A DNA stretch of 47,157 bases from Christensenellaceae bacterium (GTDB taxonomy: Bacteria > Bacillota > Clostridia > Christensenellales > Borkfalkiaceae): contig JAEDMA010000001.1 of assembly GCA_016295005.1 (NCBI GenBank), positions 1-47,157 of the forward strand, read 5' to 3'. The stretch's first letter is position 1. Each line of letters opens with the position of its first letter. The notes below the pieces were generated by a model that was given only the letters and a program-made list of their open reading frames with translations, ran no database searches and was not told the DNA's origin. Below are positions 30,585 to 39,072 of the stretch, one piece after another. The position numbers and the translations under genes are program-made.

Positions 30585-31676
30585 TTACGATTTTTTGTAA
30601 CCTTTAGCGCCGGTAATTTTTAATAAAGACGTAGAAAAATCTTTTATATACGTAGTGGAACAATTATATTCTTTTACGGTGTAATCCATAACTTCTTTAA
30701 GCGCCGCAAGGTATTCTTTGGGGGCGTTTACGAAAAGGTAATACGAAAGCGACCCCGGGACGGAATTTATTTCGTTTAAATAAACGGCTTCCCCCTTTAC
30801 CAAATAATCTATTCTGATTATCCCTTTAAATTTTAACGCGGCGTAAACTTTCGCCGTTGTTTCTTTTATTTTTACGGCAATCTCTTCGGGAATATCCGCC
30901 GGAAATTCTCTCCTTCCCTTTTCGTATTTGTCGCCGAAAGTAAGCACTTCGTCTTTTCCGAAAGGTCTTTCACATTCGGAAACGATTATCGTCCCCTTTC
31001 CGTTTTTATAAGCCGCGCAGTTAATTTCCACGAAGTCTTGCAAACATTTTTCGATAACGGCGCGTTTTCCGTACTTTAACGCGTCCAGCACGGCGAGGAT
31101 AAGTTCTTCTTTATCGTTCGCCTTAGCAATTCCTATACTCGACCCGGAACATGCGGGTTTAACTATCATAGGGTATCCGAGCCTTGCCGTTTTCTTTTCT
31201 AAATCGTAAAGATTTTCCGTCGCGACGTAAGGGAGCGTTTTTATTCCCATACCTTTAAGCGCGATCTTGGTTATTTCTTTATCCATACTGACGGCGGACG
31301 GCAACACCGACGGCGAAGCGAAAGGTATTTCGGTATGTTCCATAACGCCCGAAAGAGCGCCGCTTTCTCCGTTTCCCCCGTGCGAACAATTTACCGCGCA
31401 ATATATATCGGCAATGCGTTTTATTTTGTTCTTTCTTATCTCGTAAAGACCGTTATCGTTTAAAAACGTTACCCTTTTAAGTTTTTTATAGTCGAGTTTT
31501 ACGTACTCGTCTATATCGAACAATATTTCGCCCGTGTAAAACCCGTTTTTCTTATCGACGTACACGGGATAAACGGTAAACTCGTCTTTTAAAATATTGC
31601 AGGTCAGCACGCCGGTGATTACCGATATATCGTGTTCCACCGATTTGCCGCCGAAAAATACCACTACGTTTTTCAT
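30585..31676 (-). CDS. ddl: D-alanine--D-alanine ligase
   Basis: The 363-residue ATP-grasp enzyme joins two D-Ala for peptidoglycan. It begins MKNVVVFFGGKSVEHDIS, with the HGGNGESGALSG loop, MDKEITK, the ATP-binding GYPMIVKPACSGSSIGIAK and the metal-binding FKGIIRIDYLV and LNEINSVPGSL. The last replaces the usual EVNT-PG(F/M)T, so this is a diverged member. I use the ATG at 31676 after GCGGAGGTG. It lies 59 bases after murF, which uses its product. A D-Ala-D-lactate specificity cannot be excluded by eye. Confidence 0.9.
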   Translation of the reverse strand: MKNVVVFFGGKSVEHDISVITGVLTCNILKDEFTVYPVYVDKKNGFYTGEILFDIDEYVKLDYKKLKRVTFLNDNGLYEIRKNKIKRIADIYCAVNCSHGGNGESGALSGVMEHTEIPFASPSVLPSAVSMDKEITKIALKGMGIKTLPYVATENLYDLEKKTARLGYPMIVKPACSGSSIGIAKANDKEELILAVLDALKYGKRAVIEKCLQDFVEINCAAYKNGKGTIIVSECERPFGKDEVLTFGDKYEKGRREFPADIPEEIAVKIKETTAKVYAALKFKGIIRIDYLVKGEAVYLNEINSVPGSLSYYLFVNAPKEYLAALKEVMDYTVKEYNCSTTYIKDFSTSLLKITGAKGYKKS

Positions 31677-31735
31677 AAAAAAACACCTCCGCAAAAATTT
31701 TCCGCTTTGGTGTTTCTCTTTATTTATCTTTAATT

Positions 31736-33433
31736 TTAGTTGTAGTTATCGGGTAAATCGTTTTCGAACAGCACGACGTCCCCTTCTTTTAAGAGTTCGT
31801 TAAGCGTTTCGTTGCCCTTTTTAAGATTCTTGGCAAACCTTATGTTCTTTTTATCCATACCGCCGTCGATAAGTCCGTTTACGATTATTTCGCCGTTATG
31901 GTTGCCTATAACTATTACTATATCCGCGTGGCGGGCAAGTTCTTTGCCGAAGTTGAAGTTCGCCACGTTTTCTTCTTTACCGAGTTCCACAAGTCCCGGA
32001 GTGACGACTATCTTTCTGCCGTCGAACACGTCTAACACTTCCATTGCGGCTTTCGTGCCGTCTACGCTGGCGTTGTAACTGTCGTCTATAATAACTACGT
32101 TTTTGTTGTTGGGTACGAGTTCCAGTCTGTGGCCTACGGAAGTTACCCTATTTAATCCCGTATATATCTCTTCGGGAGTTAGCCCCGCCTTATACGCCAC
32201 GCCGACGGCAAGGCAGATATTCGATATACTGTGCTTTCCTAAAAGTGAAGTTACGCAGTTAAGAGGCTCTTCCCCTTTAATGTTGAGAGTGAACGACGTT
32301 CCTTTACTGCTCGTTACCATATCCGACACGGTGACGAGATCTTCCTCGCCATTCAATCCGCAAAGATATTTTTCGCCGCCGAAACGTTTATAAAGTTCGA
32401 CGGAAAAATCGTTATCTGCGGTAAAAAAACCCTTTCCGTTTTCGGGAAGTCCTTCGAATAATTCGTACTTGGTGTTTTTGGTGTTTTCTATACTGCCGAA
32501 CGTTTCGAGATGCTGGTTATTAACCCCCGTAAGCACGCCGAAAGTCGGTTTTACGATGTTTACGAGTTCTTTTACGTCCCCTTTGGTTCTCGCCCCCATT
32601 TCGGCGATAAACACGTCGTGCGTGTCGTCGAGATTTTTAACCGTCAGCGCGATTCCGTAAGGGGTGTTATAAGAAGCCGGAGTGGATAGAATTCTGTATT
32701 TTACCGAAAGAAGGGTTTTTAATATCTCTTTGACGGTGGTTTTACCGTAGCTTCCGGTAATACCGATTCTTAAAACGTCGGAAGAATCGAGTTTTTGTTT
32801 GGCTTTGTTTATATAATAATATTTTACTATCGATTCGAACGGTTTATTTATACAATTCGAAAGAAAAAGTATATAAGGGGTTAAAACGGGCATTATGCAG
32901 ACGGGCGCAAATCTTAAAATTCCTATTACTTTATCTCCTATAACGTATGCCAGATAATTAAGCAAAAGAGCCAAACCCCAGGTGATAAACGCAGTGAGCA
33001 AGATAAAGACAATGGCGAGCCGAACGAGCCTTTTGGTTTTGCGCAACGGCACTTTCGCGTTTACGCTGCTTTCCGTATTTACGTATATAAGCGTAAACAA
33101 CATATATGAAAACAGTCCCACGTAGGAAACCGCTTCGTTTCCGTTTTCGTTGAAAAAGTAACCGAAAACGGGCGCGAAGCACATATTAAGCACGCAGAAA
33201 AACAATAGTCCTAAAAGGCTTAAAAGCATAAGTCTGCTTAAATAGGGCGTCTGACGGTGCTTCAACCATTTGAAAAATCTGCCGTTGCGGTAATCGCATT
33301 GCTGCATTACGAGAAAGAATTTTAACGACGCAAAGTAAAGCAGCAAGCCGTTACATAAAGACGCCGCCACGCTTACCCAGACGTATTCCGTCGTAAATAA
33401 AGAAGAAAAATTTTCAAGCCCTACAGGAAACAT
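31736..33433 (-). CDS. murF: MurF-type ligase with N-terminal membrane domain
   Basis: The 565-residue protein has a hydrophobic N-terminal region of about 195 residues with five or six membrane helices. A Mur ligase follows: P-loop GITGSYGKTT (about 224-233), AEMGARTKGDVKEL, VNNQHLETFG, SLLGKHSISN and the C-terminal DDSYNASVDGTKAAMEVL loop. MurF adds D-Ala-D-Ala to the UDP-MurNAc-tripeptide. The motif order and the neighbouring ddl support MurF. Normal MurF is soluble and about 450 residues. The ATG follows the hydrolase stop directly (TAAATG). Confidence 0.9.
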   Translation of the reverse strand: MFPVGLENFSSLFTTEYVWVSVAASLCNGLLLYFASLKFFLVMQQCDYRNGRFFKWLKHRQTPYLSRLMLLSLLGLLFFCVLNMCFAPVFGYFFNENGNEAVSYVGLFSYMLFTLIYVNTESSVNAKVPLRKTKRLVRLAIVFILLTAFITWGLALLLNYLAYVIGDKVIGILRFAPVCIMPVLTPYILFLSNCINKPFESIVKYYYINKAKQKLDSSDVLRIGITGSYGKTTVKEILKTLLSVKYRILSTPASYNTPYGIALTVKNLDDTHDVFIAEMGARTKGDVKELVNIVKPTFGVLTGVNNQHLETFGSIENTKNTKYELFEGLPENGKGFFTADNDFSVELYKRFGGEKYLCGLNGEEDLVTVSDMVTSSKGTSFTLNIKGEEPLNCVTSLLGKHSISNICLAVGVAYKAGLTPEEIYTGLNRVTSVGHRLELVPNNKNVVIIDDSYNASVDGTKAAMEVLDVFDGRKIVVTPGLVELGKEENVANFNFGKELARHADIVIVIGNHNGEIIVNGLIDGGMDKKNIRFAKNLKKGNETLNELLKEGDVVLFENDLPDNYN

Positions 33434-34102
33434 TTACTTTCGGAGCAAAAACTCCTTCACCTCCCCGTTAAATTTCAGCGGCTTATCTATAAAACAAAAA
33501 TGCGCCGCGTTTTTTATTACGACAAGTTCGCTGTTTTCTATCCCTTTATGCAGCCTTTCCGCCATATAAAGGGGCGTTTCTTTGTCGTTTTCGCCGAACA
33601 CTATAAGCGTTCGGTTTTTTACGTACGGCAAAACGCCGTCTAAATGTTCGTTCACTATTTTGCAAAAACTTTCTTTCATTACGGGACTTAAAGAGAGATA
33701 ATCTTTGGAATAAAACCCTTTAAGCGCGCTTTTAGGCAAAAACCGCGATAAAATCTTAAACGTTTTGGTTTTTACCTTATACTTAAAACCACGTTCGGGT
33801 TTTAACCCCGCAGAGCCTGTAAGCACCAGTTTATCGAAAACGCCGCCGTTTTCCGCCGCCGCCTTTAACGCTATTCTTCCGCCGAAAGAATGGGCGATAA
33901 CGTGCGGTTTTACTATTCCCCTTTTATACATATACTCTCTGACTTCGTTTACGTAATCGGAAAGGGAATAAGGATAATCCATACCCTTATTTTCGCCGAA
34001 ACCTTTTAAGTCGAATGCGTACGTATCGAAATATTCGGAAAAAAACGGAATCTGTAAAGAAAAACTCTCTTTACACGATAAATAGCCGTGCAGAAACAGC
34101 AA
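33434..34102 (-). CDS. Alpha/beta hydrolase; true start uncertain
   Basis: The protein has the serine hydrolase plan: LLFLHGYLSCKESF (oxyanion region), DLKGFGENKG, nucleophile elbow VIAHSFGGRIAL, an Asp in FGENDKETPL and the His in KNAAHFCFIDKP. The substrate is unknown. The TTG at 34102 leaves almost nothing before LFLHG. The frame is open further upstream (NDALFTNEKPL), and a strong AAAAAGGAG site lies at the end of rimI. No ATG, GTG or TTG exists in that extension, so a rare start such as ACG near 34138 is possible. It is in the tsaE-tsaB-rimI-murF operon. Confidence 0.85.
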   Translation of the reverse strand: MLFLHGYLSCKESFSLQIPFFSEYFDTYAFDLKGFGENKGMDYPYSLSDYVNEVREYMYKRGIVKPHVIAHSFGGRIALKAAAENGGVFDKLVLTGSAGLKPERGFKYKVKTKTFKILSRFLPKSALKGFYSKDYLSLSPVMKESFCKIVNEHLDGVLPYVKNRTLIVFGENDKETPLYMAERLHKGIENSELVVIKNAAHFCFIDKPLKFNGEVKEFLLRK

Positions 34103-34139
34103 CGGTTTTTCATTGGTAAAAAGAGCGTCGTTATTCGTA

Positions 34140-34574
34140 CTATAACTCCTTTTTGTATATTACGGCGTTCTCGCCGTCATTATAATACTTTTTCCTTACG
34201 GAAACTATATTAAAACCGAATTTTTCGTAAAGACTTCTGGCGACCGGATTTTTCTCTCTGACTTCGAGAAAAACTTCCCTTACCCCTTTCCCTTTCAAGT
34301 CTATTAACGCGTATTCCGCAAGCGAAGAAGATATTTTCTTACCTCTTTCATCGGGGATTACGAAAACGTCTTCTATATCGGCGGAATCCGCCGCTACCGA
34401 GTAACTTATATAGGCGACGAATTCTTCTTTTTCGTTAAACGCGCCGAAAACGAAAAACCTTCCGCTGTTAAAAGATTCTTTCAGAACGTTTAAGTTCCAC
34501 CCGTCGGGGAAATATTTTTCGTTTACTTCGGCGATTTTTTCGGCGAACGCTTCCGTCAGCGGTTTTATCGTCAT
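34140..34574 (-). CDS. rimI: RimI-like ribosomal-protein alanine N-acetyltransferase
   Basis: The 144-residue GNAT protein shows IEDVFVIPDERGKKISSSLAEYAL (the acetyl-CoA loop reads ERGKKIS), VFLEVREKNPVARSLYEKFGF and a C-terminal KKYYNDGENAVIYKKEL. This is the RimI pattern, which acetylates the N-terminus of ribosomal protein S18 or other proteins. RimI is commonly encoded next to tsaB and tsaE, as here. It overlaps tsaB by four bases (ATGA). Confidence 0.92.
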   Translation of the reverse strand: MTIKPLTEAFAEKIAEVNEKYFPDGWNLNVLKESFNSGRFFVFGAFNEKEEFVAYISYSVAADSADIEDVFVIPDERGKKISSSLAEYALIDLKGKGVREVFLEVREKNPVARSLYEKFGFNIVSVRKKYYNDGENAVIYKKEL

Positions 34575-35176
34575 CTGCCTTCTTCCGCCTGACTTTTTCT
34601 GATATATAGCGGAACGAGTTTTTCCGCGTCGAAAGTTATTTCGTTTTTTTTGTTTTCTATCGCTTTTATAAAGCCGTCTACGATCGAAACGACTTCCGTT
34701 TCTACGCCGTCGATTTTTTTACCCGACAAAAAAGTATATTCTTCTTTAAGCGATAAAAGTTCGTCTTTGCCGATAAACTCGGGCGGAAAAACGATTTTGC
34801 CGTTTTCGTATCCGCAAACGTAATACGCTCCGTGTAAAGCGTCTATTAACGCCATTACTTTGCCTTGCCTATTATACGCTATCGTATCGAAAGAAGTTAC
34901 GGGAAGGCATGGCTTATTCGCCGCAAAACACAGTCCTTTAACGGTGGAAATCCCTATTCTTATTCCCGTAAACGAGCCTGCCCCGACGACACATGCGAAA
35001 AAGTCGAAATCGGAAAGTTTTGCGCCGATTTTTTCTAACGTTTCTTCCGTTTTCGGCATTAAACTTACCGAGTGCCGAACGCCGCAGTCGGGTTCGAACA
35101 CTATCTCCGTTTTATCTCCTTTTCTCGCGATTATCGTAAGATTATCGCCGCTCGTATCTATTGCGAGATAGTTCAT
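34571..35176 (-). CDS. tsaB: tRNA t6A37 threonylcarbamoyl transferase partner TsaB
   Basis: The 201-residue ASKHA-fold protein begins YLAIDTSGDNLTIIARK and has VVGAGSFTGIRIGISTVKGL, the hallmark of TsaB (YeaZ). With TsaD and TsaE it makes threonylcarbamoyl adenosine at position 37 of ANN-decoding tRNAs. TsaD is not in this window. It overlaps tsaE and rimI by four bases on each side. Confidence 0.95.
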   Translation of the reverse strand: MNYLAIDTSGDNLTIIARKGDKTEIVFEPDCGVRHSVSLMPKTEETLEKIGAKLSDFDFFACVVGAGSFTGIRIGISTVKGLCFAANKPCLPVTSFDTIAYNRQGKVMALIDALHGAYYVCGYENGKIVFPPEFIGKDELLSLKEEYTFLSGKKIDGVETEVVSIVDGFIKAIENKKNEITFDAEKLVPLYIRKSQAEEGR

Positions 35177-35568
35177 AAAATAATTTTCCTTTTATCGTTA
35201 TCGACCTTTTCTATCACGACGGTTTTCGCGTTTTCGGGCAGAACGCTTTCGATATTTTCCGGCCATTCGATTAAACATATATCGTCTTTGCCGAAGTAGT
35301 CGGTAAGCCCTAACGCTTCGGCGTCTTCACCCGAAGAAAGCCTGTAACAATCGTAATGATATATATAGTCGCCGTACACGTTAAGGTAAGCGTAGGTAGG
35401 GCTGGTTACGCCCGTAAACCCGAAGTATTCCGCCACCCCTTTGACGAATTCCGTTTTCCCCGCGCCGAGATCTCCTTTAAGAAGTACAACGTCCCCCGTT
35501 TTAAGGGTTTTTGCGTACTCTTTCGCCGCGTTTATCGTTTCTTTTTCGCTTTCGGTTATTATTTCCAT
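35173..35568 (-). CDS. tsaE: tRNA t6A37 biosynthesis ATPase TsaE
   Basis: The 131-residue protein has a P-loop VVLLKGDLGAGKTEFVKG, the VTSPTYAYLNVY segment, HYDCYRL and the C-terminal CLIEWPENIESVLPE, all TsaE signatures. It supplies ATP-driven turnover to the TsaB-TsaD complex. It is the first gene of the operon, with ribosome site AGGA. Confidence 0.95.
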   Translation of the reverse strand: MEIITESEKETINAAKEYAKTLKTGDVVLLKGDLGAGKTEFVKGVAEYFGFTGVTSPTYAYLNVYGDYIYHYDCYRLSSGEDAEALGLTDYFGKDDICLIEWPENIESVLPENAKTVVIEKVDNDKRKIIL

Positions 35569-35600
35569 ATATATCCTATTTCTTCGGAAGTTTACGGCGG

Positions 35601-36149
35601 TTACACTTTATCTACAAGCCACCTGACCCTTTTATAAAGCAACACGCATATTATCGCGTTTCCGAAATACTTTATCAAGTTAAAAAATATTATATACCAA
35701 AACGTGTCGTGAAACAACTCTTTTACAGTCATAGGGAAAAATCCCAGACTTTTATATACGGGGAATATCACGAAACGGTTCAGCGGCAAACTTAAAAGAA
35801 CCGCCGACAAAGAAAATATTGCGAGAGATATTATTACCCACTTTAATCCTTTTTTGTATTTATACAAAATCGACGGGCACAATATAAACACGTTGGCTAA
35901 AACGAAGTTACACAGTTCCCCCGCGCCCATAGACGAGCTCTTTATAAGGCAAAGGCATTCCACGCACAAAATAATCGCTTCCGCACAGAGCGGACCTAAC
36001 ATAAACGCCGCTATCATTATTACCGCGAATGAAAAATCAAGTTTGAAAAAGTCGGTAAAAAGCGGTATTTCTATAAATGTAAGCGCGTACGATAGCGCCA
36101 CCGTTACTCCCGACAGAGCGATTCGTTTGGTTACGGACATTTTTTGCAT
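35601..36149 (-). CDS. ribU: Riboflavin ECF transporter substrate-binding subunit RibU
   Basis: The 182-residue membrane protein has six helices and the ECF S-component features: KRIALSGVTVALSYALTFIEIP at the start, DFSFAVIMIAAFMLGPLCAEA and GELCNFVLANVFILCPS. RibU binds riboflavin and works with the shared EcfA/A'/T module. The FMN riboswitch just upstream makes riboflavin the near-certain substrate. The ATG at 36149 is preceded by AAGGGG, which lies inside the riboswitch-controlled hairpin. Confidence 0.93.
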   Translation of the reverse strand: MQKMSVTKRIALSGVTVALSYALTFIEIPLFTDFFKLDFSFAVIMIAAFMLGPLCAEAIILCVECLCLIKSSSMGAGELCNFVLANVFILCPSILYKYKKGLKWVIISLAIFSLSAVLLSLPLNRFVIFPVYKSLGFFPMTVKELFHDTFWYIIFFNLIKYFGNAIICVLLYKRVRWLVDKV

Positions 36150-36156
36150 AATAAAA

Positions 36157-36175
36157 CCCCTTCGATTCAAAGGGG
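36157..36175 (-). promoter_or_regulatory. Hairpin hiding the ribU ribosome site
   Basis: CCCCTT and AAGGGG pair over a 7-base loop and are followed by TTTT. The right arm on the minus strand is the ribU ribosome site. It is the probable output stage of the riboswitch, blocking translation, ending transcription, or both. Confidence 0.6.
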
Positions 36176-36196
36176 CGCAAACACATTAAAAAAATT

Positions 36197-36302
36197 CTTT
36201 TCTCATCCGGACTTTAACCGTCGGTTACGGAATCACCGTATCAACCCCCGAAAGGGTTCGCAGACTTTACTGCCGATGGGGAATTTCACCCCGCCCCAAA
36301 GA
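36197..36302 (-). promoter_or_regulatory. FMN riboswitch (RFN element)
   Basis: On the minus strand the conserved blocks of the FMN aptamer are present in order: GGGGCGGGGTGAAATTCCC, ATCGGCAGTAAAGTCTGCGA, the variable arm AACCC-TTTCG-GGGGTT, GATACGGTGATTCCGTAACCG and ACGGTTAAAGTCCGGATG. FMN binding normally shuts off riboflavin uptake or synthesis genes. Confidence 0.96.
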
Positions 36303-36417
36303 ATCGTTTATATTTTATACCCATTTTTATCGTTTGTAAAGCGGATTATTACAAAATTAGTTTAAATAACGCAAATATTTTCACTTTTTATCCTTTTTCC
36401 CGCGTTATTATGCGTAT

Positions 36418-36717
36418 ATGAATAATCTTTTATCTACATTTCTTCCGGGATTAGGTTTAACAATTCTTCTTTTTGCCGCCTGTTTTATAGCGGTCGTCGG
36501 CGTAAAAACGGTGTTCTTTTCCGTTAAAGACATAGTTGCTCGGTTTAAGTCTGCCGAAACCCCCGCTAAAAAATCCGCCGAACCGATACAGCCCGCGATT
36601 AAACCTTCGCAGACCGCAAAACGCCGCGTTTATAAAAGAAAAATCCCACGCCCCGAACGGAGCATAGAAATAAACCCCAACGAGATAGACCGTATCTACG
36701 TCAGAAGGTCGTCTTAA
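36418..36717 (+). CDS. Small membrane-anchored protein of unknown function
   Basis: The 99-residue protein has an N-terminal hydrophobic helix (about 10-35, containing LTILLFAACFIAVVGVKTV) and a Pro/Lys-rich cytosolic tail with KPSQTAKRRVYKRKIPRPER, ending near NEIDRIYVRRSS. No family is recognised. There is no ribosome site; a TATTAT box six bases before the ATG suggests a leaderless mRNA, though no good -35 box is seen. It ends five bases from the convergent rsfS. Confidence 0.6.
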   Translation: MNNLLSTFLPGLGLTILLFAACFIAVVGVKTVFFSVKDIVARFKSAETPAKKSAEPIQPAIKPSQTAKRRVYKRKIPRPERSIEINPNEIDRIYVRRSS

Positions 36718-36722
36718 AAACT

Positions 36723-37064
36723 TTAAAGTTTGGTTACGTTTTTATCGTCGCCCCAAAGTTTTTCCAGATGGTAGAATAAACGCGTTTCGTCGTTGAAAAC
36801 GTGTACTATAACGTCGCCGTAATCGAGCACCGCCCATCTGCCTTCTCTTACTCCTTCCCTTCTCGTAGGAGATACGCCGAGTTTTTCCGTTTCTTCTTCG
36901 ACGTGATCGATAAGCGAACGCGTATGCGTCATAGATCTTCCGCTTGCCACTACGAAATAGTCGGCTACGGAAGATTTTTCTTTTACGTCTATCATTACCA
37001 CGTCTTCTCCTTTGTGATCTTTAAGTACGCCGCATATCATTTCGGCAAATTCTTTCGATTCCAT
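36723..37064 (-). CDS. rsfS: Ribosome silencing factor RsfS
   Basis: The 113-residue protein matches RsfS (DUF143, YbeB): EDVVMIDVKEKSSVADYFVVASGRSMTHTRSL, a REGVREGRWAVLDYGDVIVHVF core and YHLEKLWGD at the end. It binds L14 and stops subunit joining under low nutrients. It follows nadD-yqeK by four bases, a conserved arrangement. Confidence 0.96.
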   Translation of the reverse strand: MESKEFAEMICGVLKDHKGEDVVMIDVKEKSSVADYFVVASGRSMTHTRSLIDHVEEETEKLGVSPTRREGVREGRWAVLDYGDVIVHVFNDETRLFYHLEKLWGDDKNVTKL

Positions 37065-37068
37065 TTTC

Positions 37069-38196
37069 TTACTTCCTTTTTATATAATAATCGTACGCTT
37101 CCAGCGTTTTTTCGTATATATATTGCCCTTTTTTCAACAGATGGGCGACTTCTTCTTTAAGACACTCCTTAAAACAGGTTTCGAAATCCCCTTCGTATAG
37201 TTTTTTGAGTTCTTCTACCCCTTCGTAATGCCTTCCGCTTTCTACCATATCGGCTACGAAAACGAGTTTTCCGAGCGTGGTCATATCCGCCCTGCCCGAC
37301 GTGTGATAGCGTATCGCGTCCAAGACTTCGGCATTTTTTACGTCTAAAACGGTTTCCGCGACGTACGCCCCTAAATACTGGTGTACTACGGGCGGCGGCA
37401 CGTTATCGGGCAAAGAAAATTCGGGAAAATCCGACGGATTCATATACTTCGCGCAGTCGTGAAGAAGGGTCGCCGCGGCGATTTTGTCTTCGGAAAGGGA
37501 TAACTCTTTGGCTTTTTTCATTGCCGCTACGTACACCCCCGCGGTATGTATAAGCCGCTTTTCGGGTAAAACTTTTTTTATAAAATCGGTGTATTTATCC
37601 CCTTTATACACGCCGTTTTTCATTATATAATCGTAAACGCCGTCGGGAAGAAGATTCCTTGAGTCTAACCCGAGCGCGCATTTTATACGGATTTCCGTGG
37701 AAGAAACGCTGTTTCCGCGGTACTTAAAGGTTATAAAATCGGTACCGAAGCGTTCCTTAAAAAATTTATGTTCGCCGTCGAAATCGGCGAAAAAATCCTC
37801 TCGGGAAAACACGGCGAGTTTTACCGATTTTAATATTCTTTCGGGGTATCTCCACGTTTTAAAGTCGGTCAACATATCTCCGCCGACTAAAAAATACAGT
37901 TCGACGTCGGGATAAATTTCTCTGAATTTTTCTACGGTAAGGTAAGTATAACTTTTACCGCCGTTTTTTATTTCGTAGTCGCTTATTTCTATATTTTCCG
38001 CGCCGGAAAAAGCGATTTTAAGCATATTCAGCCTGTCCTCGGGCGGCGCCGGCACGATATGTTTATGCGGCGGCATAAAAGTCGGCACTACGATGAGTTT
38101 ATCGAGATTTAATTCTTCTATCGCCTTTTTGCATAAGCTTACGTGTTCCCTGTGTACGGGGTTAAACGTACCGCCGAAAATCGCTATCCTTTTCAT
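37069..38196 (-). CDS. nadD: NadD-YqeK fusion: nicotinate-nucleotide adenylyltransferase plus HD hydrolase
   Basis: The 375-residue protein joins two enzymes that are separate in Bacillus. Residues 1-195 are NadD: GGTFNPVHREH (nucleotidyl transfer motif, with Glu where many have Gly), VPTFMPPHK, FLVGGDMLTDFKTWRYPE and SVSSTEIR. Residues about 205-375 are a YqeK-type HD domain: RLIHTAGVYVAAM, LLHDCAKYMNP, VVHQYLGAYVAE, HTSGRADMTTLGKLVFVADMVE. NadD makes NaAD for NAD synthesis; YqeK hydrolyses Ap4A. No frameshift is needed, so the fusion is genuine. Confidence 0.95.
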   Translation of the reverse strand: MKRIAIFGGTFNPVHREHVSLCKKAIEELNLDKLIVVPTFMPPHKHIVPAPPEDRLNMLKIAFSGAENIEISDYEIKNGGKSYTYLTVEKFREIYPDVELYFLVGGDMLTDFKTWRYPERILKSVKLAVFSREDFFADFDGEHKFFKERFGTDFITFKYRGNSVSSTEIRIKCALGLDSRNLLPDGVYDYIMKNGVYKGDKYTDFIKKVLPEKRLIHTAGVYVAAMKKAKELSLSEDKIAAATLLHDCAKYMNPSDFPEFSLPDNVPPPVVHQYLGAYVAETVLDVKNAEVLDAIRYHTSGRADMTTLGKLVFVADMVESGRHYEGVEELKKLYEGDFETCFKECLKEEVAHLLKKGQYIYEKTLEAYDYYIKRK

Positions 38197-38289
38197 ATTT
38201 ACATTGTAACAAATTTCCGTCGGAAATTCAACGGTTTTTTCGTTTAAAAACTCACGAAAAAGGCAATAATTACCGCGGAGCAGAAAATT

Positions 38290-39072
38290 ATGAAAATATC
38301 TTTGACCAAAATTTTTACCGACACCGTCTTTTTGGCGTTCGTTTCTTTTATAATAACCTTCGCCGTCGCAAACTATTTCGTAAAACGTCCGTATTCTCTT
38401 CTCGTCGCTTTATGGGCGGCGTTCTTTTTCGGAATTCTCGGCAACCGCGTTATAGTTTTTTTCGAGAAAAAACGAGTTAAAAAGGAAAAGGAAAAAAGGG
38501 AAAAGGCAGCTCTTTTAGATTCGGTCACATTCGCGAAAGACGAAGAAAAAGAAAAGGTCTTTCTTTCGGCGTTAAAAAAGGATTACCCGTCGGTAAAACT
38601 TTCGCGCGGGGGTTATTTTATCCCCGAAAAAAACGTTCTGGTTTTTATCGAAGCGGGTTACTCGCCCCTTGACAAAGCGAAAACGGTAAAAATTTTCAAT
38701 CTTTTAAGGAAAGACGAAAAAGCCGCCCTGTATTACCGTTTCAAAGAAAGCGGCGCGGACGAATTCGCAGAAAGATTCAACGGTAAAATAATATTAAAAT
38801 CGGAAAACGACCTGATTTTTTTGATAGAAAAATCGGACGTTAAACTTTCGCCGCCCTTTTTAACTTTTCCCGAAAAGAGAAAGGCTTCTTTTAAAGAAAC
38901 GATGAAAAAAAAGAAAGCCGTAAAGTATTTGCTACTCGGCTTAACTTTTCTCGGATTAAGTTTTATTCTTCCGCTGAAACTTTATTACATAATTTTCGGC
39001 GGAGTTTTGTGTCTGTTTTCGCTTGTAACTTTCTTTTTCGGGTATTCGGAAAAAGAAAAGTCCGTTTCTTAA
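38290..39072 (+). CDS. Uncharacterised membrane protein
   Basis: The 260-residue protein has two N-terminal membrane helices (about 12-30 and 37-58), then a Lys/Glu-rich stretch. A soluble middle domain of about 110 residues includes NVLVFIEAGYSPLDKAKTVKI. Two more C-terminal helices lie near 212-255. I do not recognise the family. The ribosome site is GCGGAGC. Its stop overlaps the end of yhbY by four bases on the other strand. Confidence 0.75.
   Translation: MKISLTKIFTDTVFLAFVSFIITFAVANYFVKRPYSLLVALWAAFFFGILGNRVIVFFEKKRVKKEKEKREKAALLDSVTFAKDEEKEKVFLSALKKDYPSVKLSRGGYFIPEKNVLVFIEAGYSPLDKAKTVKIFNLLRKDEKAALYYRFKESGADEFAERFNGKIILKSENDLIFLIEKSDVKLSPPFLTFPEKRKASFKETMKKKKAVKYLLLGLTFLGLSFILPLKLYYIIFGGVLCLFSLVTFFFGYSEKEKSVS

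Noticed and set aside
30441..30623. A 60-codon plus-strand frame after mntP
   Set aside because: It starts inside the mntP terminator and overlaps the 3' end of ddl; no ribosome site.
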